Source of the DNA: Candidula unifasciata
Lineage: Eukaryota; Mollusca; Gastropoda; Stylommatophora; Geomitridae
Assembly: GCA_905116865.2 (NCBI GenBank)
Contig: CAJHNH020001092.1
Coordinates: forward strand, 78,501-142,500
Reading direction: 5' to 3'
Length of the DNA: 64,000 bases
Under the pieces are notes generated by a model. That model made no database searches. It saw only the letters and a list, made by a program, of their open reading frames with translations, and was not told the DNA's origin. A program made the position numbers and the translations under genes. Each line of letters starts with the position of its first letter. Within the stretch, counting starts at the first letter, position 1. This document shows, piece after piece, positions 24,744 to 36,711 of this stretch.

Positions 24744-25520
24744 CAGCGGTTCTCAACTTGTCGGTCGCGACCCATTTAGGTCCCTAATGAGGGCGGGAAA
24801 TTATAGACATTCTCAATGTCTTACCTACCGCTCTAATGAAGGGGGAGAATTGCAGACACTCAATGTCTTAACCACCGCTCTAAAGAGGGCGGAGAATTAC
24901 AGACACTCAATGTCTTAACTACCGCTCTAAGGAGGGCGGAGAATTGCAGACACTCAATGTCTTAACTACCGCTCTAATGAGGGTGGGGAATTGCAAACAT
25001 TCTCAATGTCTTAGCTACCGCTCTAATGAGGGCGGAGAATTGCAGATATTCTCAATGTCTTAACTACTGAGAGTGGAGAATTACAGACACTCGATGTCTT
25101 AACTACCGCTCTAATGAGGGTGGAGAATTACAGACTCTCAATGTCTTAACTACCGCTCTAATGAGGGCGGGGAATTACAGACAACCTCAATGTCTTAACT
25201 ACCGCTCTAATGAGGGCGGGGAATTACACACATCCTTAATGTCTTAACTACCGCTCTAATGAGGGCGGGGAATTACACACATCCTTAATGTCTTAACTAC
25301 CGCTCTAATGAGGGCGGGGAATTACACACATCCTTAATGTCTTAACTACCGCTCTAATGAGGGCGGGGAATTACAGACAACCTCAATGTCTTAACTACCG
25401 CTCTAATGAGGGCGGGGAATTACACACATCCTTAATGTCTTAACTACCGTTCTAATGAGGGCGGGGAATTACACACATCCTTAATGTCTTAACTGCCGCT
25501 CTAATGAGGGCGGGGAATTT
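24744..25520. repeat. hAT-like left end running into a 49-bp minisatellite
   Basis: CAGCGGTTCTCAACTTGTCG then GTCGCGACCC at 24744-24778 is the typical terminal sequence of a widespread hAT-derived family. About 15 copies of a 49-bp unit (CTCTAATGAGGGCGGGGAA core) start within 20 bases of it. The matching right end was not found at 25520, so the element is truncated or replaced by the array. Confidence 0.8.
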
Positions 25521-26809
25521 ATAGTAGTAGCCAAAACCAACAGACAGGATGTGACCAATCACATGTGATGGCTTCATTACTCAAAACAGCCAAATCAAAC
25601 TGTAGCAGGACGCAACTCTAAAAAACAAAACAAAAAACACACAGACACAAGGAATGGCGAACATCAGGAGAAATAAACGATGCGCATAATCTGAGACAGG
25701 AAAAAGAGACTCACAGACGTCTATGCCAAATAGCACGGCCTTGGATTTAAAAAAAAAAAAAAAAACTTAACCCATGTTTCCAAACGATTTTAAATCGTTT
25801 TAAAAATAAAATAAGTCGGAAATCTGGCCAGCAGGTGGCCACCAGATTTCTCTTTTCGCAATGTGGGGTAATCAAATATAAAATGCAAAATAATTCATCA
25901 AAAAATCACAGCTTGGTAAATATCGAGGACGAATCAACTCACATAACACGGGCACACCTCCGCCCCATCCTGTGGTTACTTCAACACTTTCTGTACCGGA
26001 AGATTTTTGTACCTTAGAACAACAATTGTTGAGTCTAACACAATGAAACAATACAGATCTGGGAACCACGGATTTTCCCGCTCTCTTGGCTGCTACTTAC
26101 AGCTATAAAGAATAATGGAAGACATCATAAACAGGGAGACCCGTGTTTCCCAAATCGTTTTTAGTCGCGGCGCCTTTTTTTCAATAAAGCCCAGATCCCT
26201 GTAGTAGCGGCAGTTCTTCTTCTTCTTTACGTCCTCTTTTACCGGGTCTGGTAGACATAAGGTCCTGCTTGGTGCTCTTCTGGCTGCTGCCACCGTAGAC
26301 ACATCGTAGAGCTGTAGAGTTCCATTGACGTTATCTTTCTATATTGTTCTTGCTCCACCGCTTGATCTATGCCCTTCTCCTCTTTTCGTATATGCCTTGT
26401 ATGGTATACCATCAGAAGGCATTCTCTCCAAGCGAGCAAACCCATTTGATTTGCTGCCTCTGTTTGCAATTCTGATTTGGTTTTGAGCCGACTTGATCTC
26501 GTATGACCTCATTCCTGATTTGATCTCTTCGGCCGCGAAAAATATGGATCGACAGCGTTAAAGACATTCTACGCCTTCACGGCAAGACAATAGCCAGGGG
26601 CAGCCTTCCTGCACAAAGGTTAACGGCATAAGTGGTTTACGACGATGGTGATGATACAAACGCACACATACGGACACACCACAGACACAAACATACACAC
26701 AAAGACTAAAACATTCACACACATACTAGAACATACACACACAAATAAAGAGGGGCAGAAGAACTGTCGGACTTTAAGCTATAAAGTGAAACAGATTATG
26801 TGTCATTCG
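25521..26809. other. No gene seen; possible LINE tail near 26520-26640
   Basis: Plus-strand codons near 26525 read RPRKIWIDSVKDILRLHGKT, similar to the GRPRxxWxDxVK tail of non-LTR reverse transcriptases (low confidence). The rest, including minus-strand frames at 26093-26469, has no recognised domain. Confidence 0.4.
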
Positions 26810-27095
26810 CCACTTCAACTTATGGCTTCCACATTCGGTCCAAGAACTTCCTGTGGAATTTTTTTCATCGAATTCCCCCGATCTACAGCGACTTTAACAC
26901 TACAAAAACATCGACAAACTAGGTCTAACACACAAGTGATGGAACCTATGTCACAGGCATTCTCTTTCTTGGAATACAAATGTAAATGCAAGACATCCCA
27001 GAAAGCAAACAACGGAGCGGCACACCCGTAACGTTCAGCAGGTTAGACCAGTCCACGAAAGTTATCAAGGGAACGTGACCTACATTCGTTTATTT
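26810..27095 (+). repeat. Dispersed repeat family E, copy 1
   Basis: Shares ordered blocks with 30590-30960 and 31250-31580: CACTACAAAAACA, AACTAGGTCTAACACAC, TTCTCTTTCTTGGAAT, AAATGCAAGACATC, CACCCGTAAC and GTGACCTAC. Class unknown. Confidence 0.72.
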
Positions 27096-27281
27096 GACCG
27101 GAACACCTACCGGTCACTCCAGGACAAGGCTGGTCAACACATTCATGTGTTCTGCATGTAGGGGCGTCGGCACTGGATATTCAGGCACACCCTCGGATGC
27201 CACTAGCGCCACCCCCTCCCTCCGAACCATGTAACAAAATTCAGCCCACTGACTTACAAATTTCTTCCTCTTTCTAAAGTC

Positions 27282-27480
27282 CATGCCGTGTGGCGTTGGT
27301 AGTCATATCTATCCCCAACCTTCTGTCCCATGTACTTTCAATCAACTCTAACACAAGTGATCCTCCATGCCCTGATGTCAGACAGTCCAGCATTTGTTCT
27401 CCTGGTCTCCCTCTGCCTCTCCTCCACTCCAACTTTCCTATTGTCACGATGTACTCCTGTTTTCTCCTTCTCGTCACACA
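27282..27480 (-). mobile_element. LINE 3' fragment
   Basis: The minus strand reads TIGKLEWRRGRGRPGEQMLD, then CLTSGHGG, LELIESTWDRRLGIDMTTNA, a diverged relative of the RRMLRIPWT-type LINE tail at 37090-37440. Confidence 0.78.
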
Positions 27481-27529
27481 CACAAACAAATTGTTAGGAG
27501 AATAACTTATTCTAACACCCCCCCCCCTC

Positions 27530-27795
27530 CCTCCCTCTCTCTCTCTCTCTCTCAATGTATGAGAATGTAAGAGTATGTGTACGTGTGTGTGTGTGTATAT
27601 TTGAGTGTGTAAGACTGCGTATTCATGATGTGTTATCTTTCCATATTGAATAATGTATATATTCTTTATTATATAAATAACATGCATTTTTGATAACAGG
27701 CATTGGTACTCACTCTGAAAGATGAGTGCTTAGAATAGCCGAATGTCAGACCGGCCTGTGTGCCCAATTTGTAACCCTTTGAAAAAAATAGTTTG

Positions 27796-27870
<75 letters not shown>
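27530..27870. repeat. (CT)n and (GT)n tracts
   Basis: Short (CT)n at 27530-27553, (GT)n near 27578-27596, and about 34 CT dinucleotides at 27800-27868. Confidence 0.93.
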
Positions 27871-28779
27871 GTTCCAATGCCCATGTAGTCTGGCTCATTT
27901 CTTACCAAAACATCTGCGCTTCTATTTCATAACAGTCATTAAGCTATGGGCGATGTTTTTATTTCCTAATTAAGAGATTTCGTTAATTAGTTCTGAGTAC
28001 GAAATCTTGTCCCCCTCCAACTCTCCCTCGAAATCTCCATGTTTTTAACGAAAAACTACAGCAGCGCAGCCACGGACCTGGAACTACCGAGGCGTGAAAC
28101 ATTTTTTTGTTTCAGTAATCCTTAAAAAAAAAAAAAAAACCGACGTTGTCACAATGAAATTATCTTTGGGTGGTAAACATGAAGGAAAACACGAACACAG
28201 AAAGAACCAGCAAAAAAAAAGAACAGTCGGAAACACTCATTGGAAGCTACTAGGTGAAAAGAAGAAGTTGATGTAAGTACCTGGACGAAGTAAATGGTTA
28301 AATGAAGACTGTAAAACGTCATCTCTGATGCCTCCATAAAAAAAAGGAGAACATATCGAAAGAGAACTATTAAGACTTCCTTTCCCCCTCTTCTTTCAAG
28401 GAAGTGAAGTGGAAAGACACCCGGTGAGGCAAAGGTGCGGTGAACACGTTAGAGAGGTAAGTAGTTTCGCAGACCAATGACTTCCTTACAAGTTTTAAAA
28501 AGAAAAACACTAGCTATATAATGCGGTTAGCAACTTGTCTTGGGGAAAGACGAACGCCATCAATGAAAGCCTAATATTTTCGAAATCAGTCTGCCGAAAT
28601 CTCATTACTGATACAAGATGAGTCGATGTGCAAGCGTGAAAACAGGAGCCAGCCCCCAACTCATGACGAAGTAGCTACCAGTCGCAGGGAATGTCATTTA
28701 CAGGTGGGCCATATACACATCTACATGTATGCCCTCCCCCCTTCCCCATAACAACATCTATCAATACAACAACTACAAG
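27871..28779. other. No gene seen
   Basis: Poly-A near 28124-28139; otherwise unrecognised. Confidence 0.5.
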
Positions 28780-29004
28780 GTAAGGTTGCGTATCCTTTAC
28801 AGGACGTTGCAGAACCAACCCCAGCAGCCTGGCTTTTGTGTTGTTTCTCTAGGCAAATTACCGTATAGTAGTTTGCCATTGCCCGCTGGACGGTCGGCCC
28901 CCTGATACCACTGTCGTAACCAACGCAAGGCGCATGGCCCGCAGCTGGGATCGAACCTGGCACTCCGGCAATACGAAGCATTCGCACTTGGCCACAGAGC
29001 CGAC
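28780..29004 (-). mobile_element. SINE family A, copy 3
   Basis: Full-length copy with B box GGTTCGATCCC on the minus strand. The flanks ACAACTACAAG (28769-28779) and ACAACTAAAAG (29005-29015) form an 11-bp target duplication with one mismatch. Confidence 0.93.
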
Positions 29005-29029
29005 ACAACTAAAAGAAAAAGTACAAGAA

Positions 29030-29217
29030 TAACTACTACTACTTCTGCTGCTGTTGCTGCTACTACTACTACTACAACTACAGCTACTCCTGCTGCTACT
29101 ACTACTACTACTACAACTACAGCTGCTGCTGCTACTACTTCTACTACAACTACAGCTACTCCTGCTGTTGCTGTTGCTGCTGCTACTGCTGCTGCTGCTA
29201 CTACTGCTACTACAACA
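29030..29217. repeat. (CTA)n/(CTG)n compound microsatellite
   Basis: Mixed CTA, CTG and CAA triplets with a duplicated sub-block (ACTACAACTACAGCTACTCC at about 29070 and 29142). Confidence 0.93.
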
Positions 29218-29879
29218 AAGGTACTACAAAGTCGTGTCCTCACACTTCAACAAATATCTACAAAACAACACGAATTTGTGCACGTGGCCTTAGGTTTCCC
29301 AAAGCCTTGTGATTATATAATTTACAACTGCACAGGAGCTGTTGCTTTCTCAAAAGCGATGAACTTCATTGATCTTAGCCTGGCTAATAATTTGTGTACC
29401 CCGAAAAAATAGCTATACAGTAATTGACGCAGGCATAAAGACTGTTTGGAAATCAATTCACATGTGCAGCAATGTGTGGTGATTATTTTGATAACCTATC
29501 CCGCATACAATGAAAAATCCACAACTCCCGGAAGACTAATGTTAGTGATGATCACCTGAGAGTGAAACGCCTGTTATTTTTGTTTTTAAAAAAAAAGATA
29601 ATTTTTTTTTTCATACACCACAAATAAAAAAAAATAAAAAATTAAAAATAATGCAAAATGATGACTAGATGTTTGTTTGCATCAACAACTATTCTTTCAA
29701 GAGATGATTATTGACAGACTGCATGCCAAATTTCAACAATTTATACTGAAGAGTTACAGGATTACAGATCTTTAAAGTTGGCCAAGACTTCTGGGACAGA
29801 CTATAAGATTCATTTCTGTGTGTTTAGGCCACTCCTAAAACAAACACACACAAAAAATGTGTTTGAAGTCGCGGTGGTT
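29218..29879. other. No gene seen
   Basis: AT-rich sequence with poly-A and poly-T runs near 29587-29640. Confidence 0.5.
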
Positions 29880-30116
29880 ATATTATATTTAGTCATCTCC
29901 ATGTGAGATGCATTTTTCGTTATTTTGAAGCCCCACCCTGGCTCTTGCCGGGGGTCGCAATATAGCCTGGGCATAAATATGGCCTAATGGCTGAAAGCAG
30001 TTTCCGGAACCTCTCCACGGGTGATCTTCATCCGCATGGTGGTACTTTGTGTCATCGGGTGTTTATCGCTTGTGTGATGTACTAGTGGGGTAAAATGTAC
30101 TACTGCTACTAGTCAG
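29880..30116 (+). repeat. Dispersed repeat family D, copy 2
   Basis: Colinear with 16415-16665 over about 230 bp, with the same TACTACTGCTACT-type 3' tail. It is followed at once by a SINE B copy. Confidence 0.82.
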
Positions 30117-30310
30117 GGTGGCGTAGTGGCCAGGCGCTTGCATGCAGGCCTGAAAGTTGGAATCTGCATCGAGATCGACTTTGATTTCTTCAAAACTGAC
30201 CTTGGCCCCAAAGGTCGGCCCAGTTTAACATTGGTATCAATCATGTCCTGGCAACTAAAGCCAGCCATCGTATAATACTGACATTATACAACAAGTATCT
30301 GTGGCCTAAA
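30117..30310 (+). mobile_element. SINE family B, diverged copy
   Basis: tRNA-like head GGTGGCGTAGTGGCCAGGCG. The core GACCTTGGCCCCAAAGGTC, then CCTGGCAACTAAAGCCAGCC, aligns with the family B core. Confidence 0.6.
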
Positions 30311-30589
30311 GAAAAAGAAGTCTAGAATCGGTATCACATATTTTCTTCCTCGTTGCTTCGCTGCTGACAGCATGCACACGCAGCTGGCATCGCAGCATTA
30401 GAGAAACGTGTAGCTACAGTTTATGCAAGAGTGGCATGTGTGTGCAGCGAATCTACTTTCCGCTATGTTAATAATTTTAACAAGCTTTAGGTCTTCAGCA
30501 AGACCCAAACTAAGTGGCATATTTGTAACAAATACTCGTAGTAAAGAGTAATTATAAAACGTTAAATAATTCATTTTCGGTAAATTTTA

Positions 30590-30960
30590 CGCTCGTCCCT
30601 CCATTTACACACCACTACACACTAGCTCACTTCTGATTGAACGGCCTACTGACCACCTTACCCTGACAGGTCGGCCTCGAGCAATCCGACTTTCACTCAA
30701 GGTCATGGGGATGTTCCGCACTCGCGCTCAAACCCCGTGTTGTATATTTCACCATGACAGAGCTTTCAACACTTCTAAACCATTTAGATACTGGGTCTAA
30801 CACACAACCCACCAAGAAAGTGACTAAACATATGTCACAGGCCGTCTCTTTCTCGGAAATAAAAACGTAAATGCCAGACAACAACAGGCTGCAACACCCA
30901 TAACCTCGACCACGGTAGGCTAGTCCAACCAATTTAACAATGGAGTTGACCTACAACCGG
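30590..30960 (+). repeat. Dispersed repeat family E, copy 2
   Basis: Includes TAGCTCACTTCTGATT and GTTGTATATTTCA blocks shared with the copy at 31250-31580, plus the 3' blocks shared with 26810-27095. Confidence 0.75.
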
Positions 30961-31119
30961 TGATGTGTAAATGGGGAGACAATCGTATAAATAACCTATT
31001 TTTCTTTTGATCAATGATAAATGCGTGGCGATTTTAGCCGTTACATGCCTGCCTCGCCCCAGGATAATTGCCATACATACAGCAGGCCTCAAGGCCGCCC
31101 GCCAGTCGGGGTTAGTTCC

Positions 31120-31215
31120 ACCTAATAATGATGATGATGATGATAAAAGTTTATTCATGCAACTCCAGAATCTTAGAACTGATGTCCAGGATTGTTTGTT
31201 TGTTTGTTTGCATGC
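31120..31215 (+). repeat. Duplicated segment, copy 1
   Basis: AATGATGATGATGAT, AAAAGTTTATTCATGCAACT, CCAG and (TTTG)n recur at 31867-31955 with few differences. It lies between the family E copies, so this is a local segmental duplication. Confidence 0.88.
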
Positions 31216-31249
31216 ATGCTTGCTTGCGTCTTTCTTTCTTTCTCCCTAG

Positions 31250-31580
31250 ATCCCGCCCATTTACACTCTAGCTCACTTCTGATTAGTAGTTTTTGAGCCC
31301 CATGCCCTTCTCACGCGGTTACAAAGGTGTTCCACAATGCCGTTGATATTGACTGTTGTATATTTCAGCACGCAAGCTTTTAACACTCCAAAAACACGGA
31401 GAAACTAGGTCTACCAAAACCCGCCTAGAGAGTGCTACAACCTATATTACATGAATTCTCTTTCTCTGAATGAAAACATAAATGCAAGACATCGCTAAAC
31501 AACAGAGCGGGACACGCCCGTAACCTTCAGGAAAGTCAACCAGCCCAACAAACTTGTGAATAAAAAAGCGACCTCCTCTA
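31250..31580 (+). repeat. Dispersed repeat family E, copy 3
   Basis: Third copy, in the same order and orientation as 30590-30960. Confidence 0.75.
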
Positions 31581-31866
31581 TTTGGGGAGACTAACGTCAA
31601 ACTTACCCGAATCGGGTCATCTCTTATTTCTTTTTTTTAAAACCGATATTATCACTTTGACTGTGTGTGTGTGAGTGTGTGTGTGTGTGCGTGTGTGCGT
31701 GCGTGTATTATAATCTGGTTTAGCTCGCCAGAGACTGCAATCTGAATGTTTGCCACCCACCGACTAAAAGAGCCACTAGCTGGACACCAGTCAAAAAGTG
31801 ACAAATTCCAAATACATTTTTCAAGTAAATAAAACAGATATACTGGAGCATTCTACAATAACAAAG

Positions 31867-32061
31867 TAATAATAATGATGATGATGATAAAAGTTTATTC
31901 ATGCAACTCCAGTATCTTAGGACTGATCTCCAGGTTTGTTTGTTTGTTTGTTTGTTTGCCTGCCGCCCTTCCTTCCTTCCTTCCTGCCTGCCGCCCTTCC
32001 TTCCTGCCCGCTTTCGTTCGTTCGTTCGTTCTTTCTTTCTTTCGTTCGTTCGTTCTTTCGT

Positions 32062-32092
<31 letters not shown>

Positions 32093-32103
32093 GTCTTTCT
32101 GTA

Positions 32104-32164
<61 letters not shown>

Positions 32165-32210
32165 TCCTTCCTCCCTCTCCTTCTTTCTTTCTTTTTCCTT
32201 CTTGTGGTGC
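31867..32210 (+). repeat. Duplicated segment copy 2 plus tetranucleotide patchwork
   Basis: The shared segment of 31120-31215 is followed by successive TTTG, TTCC, TTCG, TTCT and TGTC tetranucleotide runs (31936-32210). The Cys/Leu/Ser-rich and Lys/Glu-rich frames over it are artefacts. Confidence 0.95.
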
Positions 32211-32339
32211 TTGCTGCTAAAAGCATAGGTGACAACATTCAATTGTTTCTACATGTTTGTTCCTGCTCACTGTTAGTGATACAGAGGGACTTTTTTGCGT
32301 AAAATTCGTTAAAAAGATCAATCTGTCTATTCTGGGATA

Positions 32340-32510
32340 ACGGGGGGTGGGGTGGGGGGGGGGGGGGAGAGGGGGAGAGAAAGATGAAAAAGAAAAAAGC
32401 TGAAGGAAGACGAGGAGAAAAACAAGAAATGTAGGCAGGAAACAGACTGCACTGAGGGGGTGGGGGGGGGGGGAAGGAAAGGGGGGAGGAAAGGGGGGGG
32501 GGGGGGGTTA
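32340..32510. repeat. G-rich tracts
   Basis: G runs of up to about 15 at 32354-32367, 32456-32472 and 32494-32508, with G-rich spacers. Confidence 0.92.
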
Positions 32511-32727
32511 TGGAAGAATGATTACATATGCGCATTATCTGGACACCAGAAGGTTCAATGTTGAATTAAGAATCCACATCACAGCACTCAAGACACTCCC
32601 ATAAGCGTCCCATTCCTTTCTTCAGCAGCAAGCAAAGAGTTCCAACTCCAAAGGCATCATTAACTGTCTGATTGTGCCAGATGTGTGAAGTTAATCAGAA
32701 AAGAAGTCAAGAACCACTTTCACATTA

Positions 32728-32975
32728 GTGGCACACCAGGCATCAGGCACATAATGCTAGATTCATTTTTTTTAAACATACCAAACATCGATTAGTGATG
32801 TGGTCAACCACCCACCGGCTGCCTTTACTTCCCATGACTTTACCTGGTAGTATCCCTGTAGGCTGGGTCAACCTTGGAGTAAGGGTGTTTTCTGAAGAAA
32901 AAATATGGCTTGATGCAGAGTCAAACCCAAGAACTTTGGGTTGGATTGGAGCATCTACTGCTATGCTGCCATGGC
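32728..32975 (-). mobile_element. SINE family B, copy
   Basis: The reverse-oriented core GCCTTTACTTCCCATGAC, then ACCTGGTAGTATCC and GGCTGGGTCAACCTTGGAG, matches family B; the tRNA-like end is near 32975. A poly-C run follows at 33070-33099. Confidence 0.78.
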
Positions 32976-33177
32976 GCCCCTTGCATGGTAATCATCATCA
33001 TCATGTAGCAGGTCCTTTGCAGAACATCGCTCTCATCACGGTCTGCCCCAAGTATTTAGACAGCACACACACCCCCCCCCCCCCCCCCCCCCCCCCCCAA
33101 TACAGCATATGATAATCCCAACCAGCAACAAGAAACCATGCTAGCAGTGCCCGATATGCTCAGACAACAAACCAGAA

Positions 33178-33530
33178 AAAAAACAACCACCACAAGATGG
33201 CTGAGAAAGGCTGCAGGAGTGACCAGAAGAGATACAGTCTAGAACAAGGACATAAGAGAAAAAGTCGGTGCATAACCATTTATAAATAAATAACATACAA
33301 ACAAAGCACATCAAATGGTTTGGCCACTTAGTGAGAACGCATTGTGATGCCATACCATACAAGGCATATACACTAGAAGAGAGGAAGGATGTGTAGCACC
33401 AAGAACAAGATGGGAAGATTATATAACACACTCTATAACAGCAAGTTGTGTCGATGGTCGAGGTAGCCAAAAGAGCAAGAAGCGTAACCTTATATCTGCT
33501 TCGATACCCAAAGCAGTAAAAGGAGAGTGA
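33178..33530 (+). mobile_element. LINE 3' fragment (reverse transcriptase tail)
   Basis: Across frames the plus strand reads GVTRRDTV, then HIKWFGHLVRTHCDAIPYKA, YTLEERKD and VEVAKRAR. This is the WFGHLVR...IPYKA region after the reverse transcriptase domain of several animal LINE clades. It has stops and frameshifts, and lies about 110 bp below the last recognised E-protein exon. Confidence 0.82.
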
Positions 33531-33643
33531 AGAAGAAGATGGAGAAAAAAAAACAACAACAACAGAGAACACATACGCACACAAAAACACATACACATTA
33601 AGAGAGGTCATAAGCATATGTGCACAAAACAAAAACCACTTAC

Positions 33644-33841
33644 CATATGAGATGCATCGAGATGTCCCACCATCATGGCTGCAGGATATGGCAAGCCACC
33701 CATGACCCCTGTGGGCTGGCCTCCGACAGCCATCATCGGAGGAGGCAGCCCAGGGTGAGCAGATAAGAGAGGCTGGCCTTCGGCATGGGTCCTCAAAACG
33801 TGGATAGCATCATCTAGGTCTAACCTCTCCTCCATACGACT
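33644..33841 (-). CDS. TCF4/TCF12-like (da): E-protein exon (LDDAIHVL motif), sixth recognised
   Basis: This 198-bp exon (66 codons, phase 0 at both ends) has acceptor CCAG before 33841 and donor GTAAGT after 33644. It begins SRMEERLDLDDAIHVLRTHA. That is the most diagnostic stretch of class I bHLH E-proteins: vertebrate TCF3, TCF4 and TCF12 carry LDDAIHVLRNHAVG or close variants. The rest is Pro/Gly/Met-rich (GLPPPMMAVGG, MMVGHLDASHM), as in the linker before the bHLH in this family. E-proteins are nuclear factors that bind E-box DNA as homodimers or as partners of tissue-specific bHLH proteins. The bHLH exon should follow at lower coordinates but was not found. Confidence 0.95.
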
Positions 33842-34014
33842 CTGGATTTTGTGTGAAGAACAAGGTCAGATTTGGTCAAACACACACAAACAGCCTTTTA
33901 TGCAAACTGAAGCATCTCATTGAATCATTTTATGTCAATGCAAGTCTGGAAAAGCCTTAAAAAACATTAACCCCTCCAGGATTTTAACCTAAAATATTGA
34001 AATCAGTGACAAAT

Positions 34015-34275
34015 ATCCCCGTGTGGGTTCCGGGGAAAACAAGAATAGACCCACCGCCTTCCCAACAAACATGTTGTAGGAGTTGACTAATTGGGGACTT
34101 TCTTCCAAGTGCATTTGCCTGAGCCATCAAGGAGCAACCAACTGCACGCAAATACACCAGTGAAGCGGTTATACATGCAAAACTCAGGCCTTGCCACCAA
34201 ACTAAAGTCCAAATGGGTGATCAGCCAAAACTGTTGGCAGGAGCTTACAGCCGGTAAACAAAAAAGAAGAAAAAA
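34015..34275 (+). repeat. Short dispersed repeat family C, copy
   Basis: GTGTGGGTTCCGGGGAAAAC head, AATAGACCCACCGCC, AAGTGCATTTGCCTGAG, and a GGAGCTTACAGCCGGTAAAC end running into an AAG/A-rich tail at 34261-34285. Confidence 0.78.
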
Positions 34276-34349
34276 AAAAAAGAAGTGACTAAAAGAGCTG
34301 CTATTCAGATGCAAGTTCAACTGCAGCAAATCACTACTTTGTTCAACTA

Positions 34350-34605
34350 TATAAAGGACCCTTTAGGGCTTCAGGCATCCAGTGTTAGACAAATAGTATT
34401 GTAGACCACACAGTACTTGATGGTGATGTGGTCAACATAACGCCGGCAGCCTTTACTTCCCAGGACATTAGCTGGTACTGATTTAAACCTGGGTCAACTT
34501 GGGAGCCCCGGTGAGTCTAAGAGAAAATCTGCCTTGGTACAGACTTGAACCCTCGACCCTTAGGCTGATAGATTAGCAATTAGCTACTATGCTACCATGG
34601 CTTAT
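34350..34605 (-). mobile_element. SINE family B, copy
   Basis: The reverse core GCCTTTACTTCCCAGGACAT, GGGTCAACTTGGGAGCC and a tRNA-like end with GGGTTCAAGTC-type B box (minus strand) near 34545. Confidence 0.82.
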
Positions 34606-34626
34606 GTTAGATAACATGGGGCCCAG

Positions 34627-34870
34627 TGACGTGTGTGTGTGTGTGTGTGCACGCGTGCGTGTGTATGTGTGTGTGTGTATGTGTCTGTGCGTGTGTGCGT
34701 GCGCGCGCGCATGTTGGGATGGGAGCGGGGACAACCAACAATTTGCAAACATATTAACTAGTTCTGTAAAACGGATGTGCACGCAAAACTCGAGTTCCGA
34801 GTCCAGAGTCCTGTAGTGGACAACAACCAGAACTGTCCGCCAGAGTTTACAGCTAGTGAATGCTAAGAAG
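34627..34870. repeat. (GT)n plus family C copy
   Basis: An interrupted GT/GC tract at 34627-34712 is followed by a partial family C copy (CTGTAAAACGGATGTGCACG, GTAGTGGACAACAACC, AGAGTTTACAGC). Confidence 0.82.
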
Positions 34871-34944
34871 ACCCCATAAAAATAGTTTCATGAGGGCGCC
34901 CGAGGCAGGTCACAAAGTGAGTAAAGTAAAGGATCCGTTCCCAC

Positions 34945-35700
34945 ACCTTCAGGATATTGGGCATTTAGTGCCAGACCTCAATGTTCAGACCAGTTAGTCT
35001 GGTAGTCTGGTAGTCTTAGTTTCAGCTTCATAGCAAACGGGTTGCCCCATCTTTGCTCCGCTCCTGTGCCAGCGAAAAACACTCAGAATATTTATCACAG
35101 TCCCTTGTGGAAAGATTGACAGACTGCTGTCTCAGCATATCTAGCATACACTCGCATTAAAGCATATGGTAGCCATCCGAAGTGCTAACACAAACAGTCC
35201 AACATTAGAAATGCAGTTCATCATTGATGATAGCAGAACTTGTCGCCAACAGATCAGCAGTTTCCCACGCGATCAATTGTAATCACACACGGGCACCGCC
35301 AACATTGACGACCGGCATCGCGCCATTTTCTGAATCTACAATTCACACCACGTTGGTCACAGTCGAAAAAACATTCCAAATGCAATCCGCAGCTCACAGG
35401 GTCACGCCATGCATTCAACTCAGAAGCTGGGCGACGAAACTATATCCAGTCTACAAATGGAGCAAAAATACTTCAGCCACCGTCCGGCAGAAGCAAAAAA
35501 TTTGCCTCCGCTCCGACACATAGGTGATGTGGGTCGTCAACATTGCACTTGCCACATTTACTTCCCAGGACTGTACCTGGCACCCATTTAAGGATAATTC
35601 AACCTAGGAACTGATGTCGTAGAGAAAAAAAAGTCTGGCTCCTTTCTGATTTGAGCTCGGGACCTTTAGATCGGCATATATTAGTACATTTGTTTCTGTG
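34945..35700 (-). mobile_element. SINE family B copies: partial at 34945-35010, fuller at 35524-35700
   Basis: 34945-35010 has only the 3' tail block (CACACCTTCAGGATATTGGG, GCCAGACCTCAATG). 35524-35700 has TTTACTTCCCAGGACTGTAC, CTGGCACCCATTTAAGG and a B-box-like end. The intervening 35011-35523 holds no recognised element or exon. Confidence 0.65.
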
Positions 35701-36711
35701 TGAGGCAGCGCCGTCACTTGAAGGTGACAGATTTGGTTCTCAACATGGCAACTATAGCTTTTTATTATTGTGGTATCCATTCTATTCTCTCTACTTCGTT
35801 CTATGAGTGCTGATCATTTCTTGTCAGTCTGTTTACTCCCTGTGGACAAGTACTCGTTAGGCATCTCAGATGAGATCTTATGCCATGGAGACAGAAACTC
35901 TGAGCGGTCCGGTTGTCTTAAAGTTGTGTGTGTGCACCCCTTCGTCTTATAGTCATTGGGAGCTTCCTTTGTCCTACTGCAGAGGGTGGGTTTCCTTGTC
36001 TCACTGTTGTGACTGCTCCACCCCTTGTCTTAAAGTTGTAAGTAGACCCCCCTTTCTCATTATTGTGAGCCCCCCCCCCCCCCCCCCCCCAATAAAAACA
36101 AATAAATTAGTGATAGTAAAGGGAAATAATCAATAAATTACAAACAAGCAAAGAGAAAACACTGGGTGTAAAACTTAACCAGGCAAAATATATGATTATC
36201 TTTACATACAAAGGGAAAAGATATTTAAAAAAAAAACCACAGACATTCACAAAGTATTTCAAAATTATGTGATCTCAGATATCCAGTGGTACCTTGGGTC
36301 ACAGACACCTCCAGTCACAAACAAATCGGCCCACGAACACAATTTCTGAACAAATTCTGACTCCACACGTGAACAATTCCTTAGTGCACAAATGAACAAA
36401 CATGGCTTGGTCGCCATGTTTTTGGCAAATGAACAGCTGTAATCAGGTTTGCACTCAGGGAACATGCACTGCGTTGTTCATAATACAATTTTGTTTTCTT
36501 TTTGCATTAACCCTCATTATGGCTCCAACAGAAGTGAATTGTGTAAGTGACAGCCATGTCAAGATTCCAAAGTGTATGTTAGATGAGGTTTTAGAGGAGG
36601 TAAGGCGTCCTATCTAGTGTCTAGGGTGTGTAACTTGCTCCAGTCACATACAAGAGACGACACAACTACTGTTGAGTTCCTACAGGAGAGGCCAATGACA
36701 ATACGAGCACC
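35701..36711. other. No gene seen (E-protein intron)
   Basis: A poly-C run lies at 36068-36091. Short plus-strand frames near 36402-36617 have no recognised domain. Confidence 0.45.
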
